Source of the DNA: Lentisphaeria bacterium | GTDB lineage: Bacteria; Verrucomicrobiota; Lentisphaeria; Oligosphaerales; Oligosphaeraceae | Length of the DNA: 9,071 nucleotides | Direction of reading: 5' to 3' | NCBI GenBank assembly: GCA_016302725.1 | Contig: JAEDNB010000080.1 | Span: 1-9,071 of the forward strand | Shown: positions 5,877 through 9,071 of the stretch, piece after piece | How the letters are laid out: each line of letters opens with the position of its first letter | Position numbering within the stretch: position 1 is the first letter of the stretch | Translations under genes and position numbers: made by a program | Notes under the pieces: model-generated | What the model saw: only the letters and a program-made list of their open reading frames with translations | Told to the model about the DNA's origin: nothing | The model's database searches: none

Positions 5877-7670
5877 ATGATTAAGTTTTTCCGTCTTGCC
5901 TTCCTTGTGGCCATCATGGTGTGTGGTTCTGCCCTTTTCGCCCAGGAGGCCGTCACCCCCATTCCGCCGGGCGCCCAGTCTCCTGCCCGTGTCGCCCGGC
6001 TCCAGGAACTGTTGAGGGCACAGGCCCAGCGCCTTGGGGGACGTGCCTCGGCGGAGCAGTTGGCCCAGGGGGTGCGGGAGGCCTTCCTGGCTTCGGAGGC
6101 CGTCTTTGCCCAATGCGGGGAGACCCCCTGCATCTCGGAGGTGGAAACCCTGAAGAAGGTGGAGGAGCGCCTGTGGGCAGACGCCCAGGAAAAGTATCCC
6201 AACTACTCCCACGATGAGTTGGTGGCGCACTCCCAGGAACTCTTCCCCCTGTATCGGAAGGGCCAGAGGGTCACCATCCGCATCCGCACCAATCCCAAGA
6301 AGACGGAGCGCATCGAGGGCTTCTACAACGGGACGCACGGGGGGCGGATTGCCTTGGGAAAGACCTACTACAACCTTTCGGACATGACGGGCATCCCCGG
6401 AAATGACGGCCCGGAGGGGGAAATCGCCAAATTCGATCCCGTCGCCAACGGGAAGTATCGGACCCAGTGGCAAAGCGAGTATGCCCGGGAGAGCGCCATC
6501 GGGCGTGCCAAGTTCATCGAGGAAAACCAGGAGGCCTATGCCCTCCGGCAGCATGCGGAGGATTTCCTGGAAAACGAAAGGCTGGGATATACCTTCTACC
6601 TGGAAAAGTGGCTCTCCCCCGAGGAACTCGTCCAGGAGTGCGCAAGCGCCCTGGCGGACAGGCTGCGCCGCAGAAACTACGAGGAGAACCGGGAGAACCT
6701 CGACCGCCAGATGGAGGAGGTGGAATCCCAGGGAAGGATGACTGCCTATGGCGCCCTGGTCTCCCCTGACAGCAACTATCCCTCCGCCAATGAGGTGCTC
6801 CGGCAACGGAATCTCGCCGAACGCCGCCGCCAGGAGCAAATCAGCCAGCGGGAAAAACAGGCCGAACTCCTGGCGCAACGGGAAAGGGAGGAGGCACGGC
6901 AGGAGAAAAACCGCCTCCAGCGGGAGCAGGAACGCCAGGAACGGGAGGCCCAGAGGCTACAGGCCGAAGAGGAAGAGGAGGGCTCTTCCTTCACTCTCTA
7001 CATCGTTGTCGCCGTGGTGATCATCCTGGTTGTCCTGGCCATCTTCTGGGGTATCAACTACAGAAAGAACGCGGAAGAGGTGGATGTCTCCAAATTCTAC
7101 GAGGGCAAGGGCAAACTCCAGAAGGATTTCTGGGATGCCGCCGCCGCCGACCCCGACCATTTCAAATACGTCGCCTATCTCTTCCCTGACGCGGAAAGCG
7201 CACGGGATGCCCTCCTGCATCTTTCCTATCTCCAGGAGGACGCGGAGGGGAACATCGTCAGCAAGCGGGATGACCTGCGCTATGGCTGCTATGAACACCA
7301 GAACGGGGCGGTCGCCTTTGTGGGCAGCACGACTCTCAATTACGCCCGCTGGAGGGAGGCTTCCATGACATGGCCCGAACTCCCCTACGCCAATTACTTC
7401 AAGGTCTCCTCCGAACCCCAGGTCAGCATGCTCACCCCTGACATGGACAAGCTGAAGGAAATGGGCCTCCACGTGGAAAACCTGGGGGTGGAAGACATGC
7501 GGATGAAGAACGGGGAAATCAACCGCGTCTACCGCTTCAGGGCTGCCGACAAGAACGAGGCAATCACCCTCCTGGAGACCTTCGATATCAAGGAAGAAGG
7601 TGTCGTGGTGCGTGTCCAGACCGCCGAAGGCGTCTTCGGCAAGGATGTCCACGGCGTCTTCGCCGCATAG
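5877..7670 (+). CDS. exported single-pass membrane protein of unknown function
   Basis: I do not recognise this 597-residue protein. The N-terminus (KFF, hydrophobic core, then SALFA-QEA) is a Sec signal peptide likely cut after Ala22. Next come a helical segment (36-105) with a possible disulfide CGETPC (80-85); a beta-rich stretch around 128-172 (GQRVTIRIRTNPKKTERIEG through GGRIALGKTYYNLSDM) that resembles an SH3- or Sm-like barrel; more helix (200-285); a highly charged Arg/Glu/Gln helix (308-366) that could be a coiled coil or single alpha-helix; one membrane span (372-392); and a C-terminal domain (403-597) with two alternating beta/alpha stretches. The topology implied is periplasmic front and cytoplasmic tail, connecting the envelope to the cytosol. 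ATG 5877 is preferred because it starts the signal peptide. It has its own promoter-like region and no Shine-Dalgarno. No enzymatic motif is visible. Confidence 0.85.
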   Translation: MIKFFRLAFLVAIMVCGSALFAQEAVTPIPPGAQSPARVARLQELLRAQAQRLGGRASAEQLAQGVREAFLASEAVFAQCGETPCISEVETLKKVEERLWADAQEKYPNYSHDELVAHSQELFPLYRKGQRVTIRIRTNPKKTERIEGFYNGTHGGRIALGKTYYNLSDMTGIPGNDGPEGEIAKFDPVANGKYRTQWQSEYARESAIGRAKFIEENQEAYALRQHAEDFLENERLGYTFYLEKWLSPEELVQECASALADRLRRRNYEENRENLDRQMEEVESQGRMTAYGALVSPDSNYPSANEVLRQRNLAERRRQEQISQREKQAELLAQREREEARQEKNRLQREQERQEREAQRLQAEEEEEGSSFTLYIVVAVVIILVVLAIFWGINYRKNAEEVDVSKFYEGKGKLQKDFWDAAAADPDHFKYVAYLFPDAESARDALLHLSYLQEDAEGNIVSKRDDLRYGCYEHQNGAVAFVGSTTLNYARWREASMTWPELPYANYFKVSSEPQVSMLTPDMDKLKEMGLHVENLGVEDMRMKNGEINRVYRFRAADKNEAITLLETFDIKEEGVVVRVQTAEGVFGKDVHGVFAA

Positions 7671-7695
7671 GAACCAGGCCCAAGAGGCGAGGGAA

Positions 7696-7732
7696 CCCCC
7701 TGCCGACGCCCCAGGCGGCGCGGGACAGGGGG
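7696..7732 (+). other. GC-rich hairpin after the unknown membrane protein
   Basis: CCCCCTG (7696-7702) pairs with CAGGGGG (7726-7732). The 23-nt inside can fold again around GCC and GGC. It begins 26 nt after the stop at 7670. No T-run follows, so it is more likely a transcript-end stabiliser or Rho-independent-like pause than a full terminator. Confidence 0.4.
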
Positions 7733-7790
7733 AGGCCCCGCCGCATTTCCACCGGGTCCCCGGAACGCCCTCCAGGCGCTGCGGCGGGCA

Positions 7791-7843
7791 CAAAGGAATA
7801 GGCCGCCCCATGCTCTCTTCTGGGCATGGATGCGGCCTCTTTG
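7791..7843 (+). terminator. long hairpin between convergent genes, probable terminator
   Basis: GGCCGC (7801-7806) pairs with GCGGCC (7832-7837), and inside it CATGC (7809-7813) pairs with GCATG (7824-7828). The outer CAAAG (7791-7795) and CTTTG (7839-7843) can close the base. It sits midway between the convergent genes ending at 7670 and 7930 and could stop both transcripts. The T-content after each side is short, so efficiency is uncertain. The remaining sequence of the 259-nt gap is GC-rich, includes a run of eight G (7854-7861), and shows no gene. Confidence 0.45.
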
Positions 7844-7929
7844 CGTGTCCGGCGGGGGGGGTATTTTCGGACGTTTCCGGCCTCTCCTTCCGGGAATGCC
7901 TCAAAGGTAGGGGCGGGGGAAGGGGCGGC

Positions 7930-8871
7930 CTAGGGATTCCCTTGTCGCTCCAGTTGTCGCCGGACCTTTTGGAAGGCGGACCGCATGGTGGATTCCCTGC
8001 CCCAGGCGCGTCGGGTGTTTTGGGCATCCAAAATACGGCAGTGGCCGGTCAAGAGATTTTTCTGGAGGCGCCATCCGTTGCAGCTTTCCAGTTCGCTCCA
8101 GAGCAGGTGCCCTCCCAGGGTGGGGATGGTGAGATTGAGGCGCTCCTGGGGGATGACGACCCGTTGTTCCTCCGCCTTGCTGGTGCCCAGGAGCAATTCC
8201 TTCCAGCAATGAAGGTAGAACTTCGCATGGTGGTTGGCAATGCGCTTGATGAGGGAAAAATGCATGACGGGAAGATGGAAGTCCACCCGTGCCAGGAGGG
8301 CGGAAGAGACCACGTGCTCCTGGTAGTTCTCCTGGGGGACCAGAATCCCATTCGCCCCCAGGGCAGGATGGGCTTCCCCCCCAAAGGGACCGTAGCAATA
8401 TTTCAATAGAACATCGTCCGGATTGATGAAATTCAGCACAGGTTCCCGGGAGGCCAAGTTGATCTGCGAAAGGTCATCGTCGTCGTAGGGAATCGCCGCC
8501 CCAAGCAAAACCCCCTGGCGAATCTCCAGATGACGCCGGGACAACTCCGCCAGGACCCGGGTGACAATCCTCCCTCCCAGGGAATGCCCCACCAGGGTCA
8601 GGCGTCCTCGTGCCTCCGGGGCAAGTCGCTCCACCTCGTCCGCCAGCCTCCTGGCCGTCAAATCCGCCTGGCGAAGACTCGCGCCCCAATGCAGGGAATT
8701 CCCCTCCCAGTCGTAGTACCGCACCTGCTCCTCCGGAAAAAGGGAGCGCAGCATCTCCATGCTCTCTCCCTGAGGGGCGTGGCAACGCAGCCAGCCGGGA
8801 ACATACCAAACCTCCCCCCACAGGGGGAACGCGGACAGTAACACTACCATTCCCAATGACTTCCTGTACAT
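7930..8871 (-). CDS. exported alpha/beta hydrolase (lipase/esterase-like)
   Basis: This is a 313-residue protein with the nucleophile elbow GHSLGG (95-100, Ser97) preceded by a beta-strand RLTLV, the mark of serine alpha/beta hydrolases. The early strand WYVPGW (22-27) fits the usual first strand and oxyanion region. Asp152 or Asp153 in NFINPDDVLLKY, and a histidine near NHHAKFYL (214-215), are plausible remaining triad members. The N-terminus MYRKSLGMVVLLSAFPLWG looks like a signal peptide, so it probably acts in the periplasm or envelope. I chose ATG 8871 for that reason; upstream ATG codons at 8895 and 8973 would add an untypical extension. The substrate is unknown; it could be a lipase, an esterase or a thioesterase. 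It converges with the preceding gene and is divergent from the tRNA gene. Confidence 0.8.
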   Translation of the reverse strand: MYRKSLGMVVLLSAFPLWGEVWYVPGWLRCHAPQGESMEMLRSLFPEEQVRYYDWEGNSLHWGASLRQADLTARRLADEVERLAPEARGRLTLVGHSLGGRIVTRVLAELSRRHLEIRQGVLLGAAIPYDDDDLSQINLASREPVLNFINPDDVLLKYCYGPFGGEAHPALGANGILVPQENYQEHVVSSALLARVDFHLPVMHFSLIKRIANHHAKFYLHCWKELLLGTSKAEEQRVVIPQERLNLTIPTLGGHLLWSELESCNGWRLQKNLLTGHCRILDAQNTRRAWGRESTMRSAFQKVRRQLERQGNP

Positions 8872-8932
8872 GGAGAAAATATAGCCCCTGCCCATGCCTC
8901 CATCCCTCAGGAAGAAAATCAGGGAAATTCTC

Positions 8933-8954
8933 AAAAAAAAGCCCGGGACGGCTT
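8933..8954 (-). terminator. terminator-like hairpin upstream of the hydrolase gene
   Basis: On the minus strand AAGCC (8954-8950), loop GTCCCG and GGCTT (8943-8939) are followed by a T-run that reaches 8933. This is the shape of a small intrinsic terminator reading leftward. It lies about 60 nt upstream of the hydrolase start and overlaps the -35 box of the tRNA promoter on the other strand. It could block antisense transcription from the tRNA side or act as an attenuator in a hydrolase leader. The stem is only 5 bp. Confidence 0.4.
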
Positions 8955-8980
8955 GAAAACCAGAAAAATGCACTTAAAGT
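8953..8980 (+). promoter_or_regulatory. sigma-70-type promoter of the tRNA-Ala gene
   Basis: TTGAAA (8953-8958) and TAAAGT (8975-8980) are separated by 16 nt and followed by a GC-rich discriminator. The start would fall near 8987, about 31 nt before the mature tRNA 5' end at 9018, leaving a normal short leader for RNase P. The region is AT-rich compared with its surroundings. Confidence 0.6.
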
Positions 8981-9017
8981 AAGCGCCGTCGCCAAAAACA
9001 AGACGACAATCAAAAAT

Positions 9018-9071
9018 GGGGCATTAGCTCAGTTGGCTAGAGCGCCTGCATGGCATGCAGGAGGTCATCGG
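9018..9071 (+). tRNA. tRNA-Ala (anticodon GGC), cut by the window end
   Basis: The acceptor 5' strand GGGGCAT (9018-9024) is followed by TA, the D-stem GCTC (9027-9030) with GAGC (9040-9043), and the anticodon stem CCTGC (9045-9049) with GCAGG (9057-9061) around the loop ATGGCAT. The anticodon is GGC at 9052-9054, reading alanine GCC/GCU codons. The variable loop AGGTC (9062-9066) and the first T-stem strand ATCGG (9067-9071) follow, and then the window stops. The missing part is the T-loop, the rest of the T-stem and the acceptor 3' strand. Confidence 0.95.

Noticed and set aside
4286..6202. Long minus-strand open frame of 638 codons across lpxK and the following gap
   Set aside because: It is the antisense of lpxK and runs through a terminator and a non-coding leader. 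The translation is low-complexity and has no family motifs; long antisense frames are expected at this GC content.
5868..8027. Minus-strand open frames opposite the 597-residue gene (5868-6878 and 6957-8027)
   Set aside because: They mirror a gene with a clear signal peptide, coiled-coil and membrane span on the plus strand, and show no motifs of their own.
8474..9013. Minus-strand frame beginning with a hydrophobic leader (IVVLFLATALTLSAFFWF)
   Set aside because: The hydrophobic start comes from the T-rich intergenic strand. Downstream the frame is an off-frame reading of the hydrolase gene, which has its own good signal peptide. I considered a frameshift and saw no need for one.
1..9071. 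CRISPR array, toxin-antitoxin pair or defence island
   Set aside because: No spaced repeats, no small overlapping toxin-like pair and no defence-family genes apart from a lone HNH protein.

Overview
The window is GC-rich bacterial chromosome that reads as ordinary housekeeping sequence with two less familiar genes. An lpxK gene (lipid A biosynthesis) points to a Gram-negative outer membrane. The LpxK protein is about 393 residues, with an insert between its SRGY and GDEP motifs. The leaders are mostly without Shine-Dalgarno sequences, and there is an encoded tmRNA. My best guess for the organism is the PVC group, perhaps Verrucomicrobiota, but this rests on remembered family resemblance and is only a modest inference. 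I see no phage, plasmid, IS or CRISPR signature.

Layout, left to right. A complete one-piece tmRNA gene (ssrA) lies on the minus strand at 22-372, with a readable tag ANTQYALAA. A run of plus-strand genes follows: an HNH endonuclease with a low-complexity Ser-Ala-Pro tail (613-1104), overlapped by 8 nt by a class I fumarase alpha subunit (1097-1954); a small DUF486 four-helix membrane protein (2041-2388); histidinol-phosphate aminotransferase hisC (2517-3569); a short lipoate-protein ligase A family protein (3593-4234); and lpxK (4259-5440). These genes belong to unrelated pathways (TCA cycle, histidine, lipoylation, lipid A). They look like a co-directional housekeeping cluster rather than one dedicated system.

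After lpxK comes 436 bases without a gene. It holds GC-rich hairpins, a strong symmetrical A8GGG/CCCT8 terminator, an AT-rich palindromic patch that may be a promoter or operator, and a leader of about 220 nt with stable hairpins. The leader runs into a 597-residue protein of unknown function (5877-7670). This protein has a signal peptide, a small predicted beta-barrel-like segment, a long charged helix, one membrane span and a C-terminal cytoplasmic domain. It converges, across a hairpin-rich 259-nt gap, with a minus-strand exported alpha/beta hydrolase (7930-8871). The window ends inside a tRNA-Ala(GGC) gene on the plus strand, with a recognisable promoter.

The points most worth a second look are the unknown 597-residue protein with its structured leader, the near absence of Shine-Dalgarno sequences, and the fumarase alpha subunit without an adjacent beta subunit. 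No clear new multi-gene system is visible.
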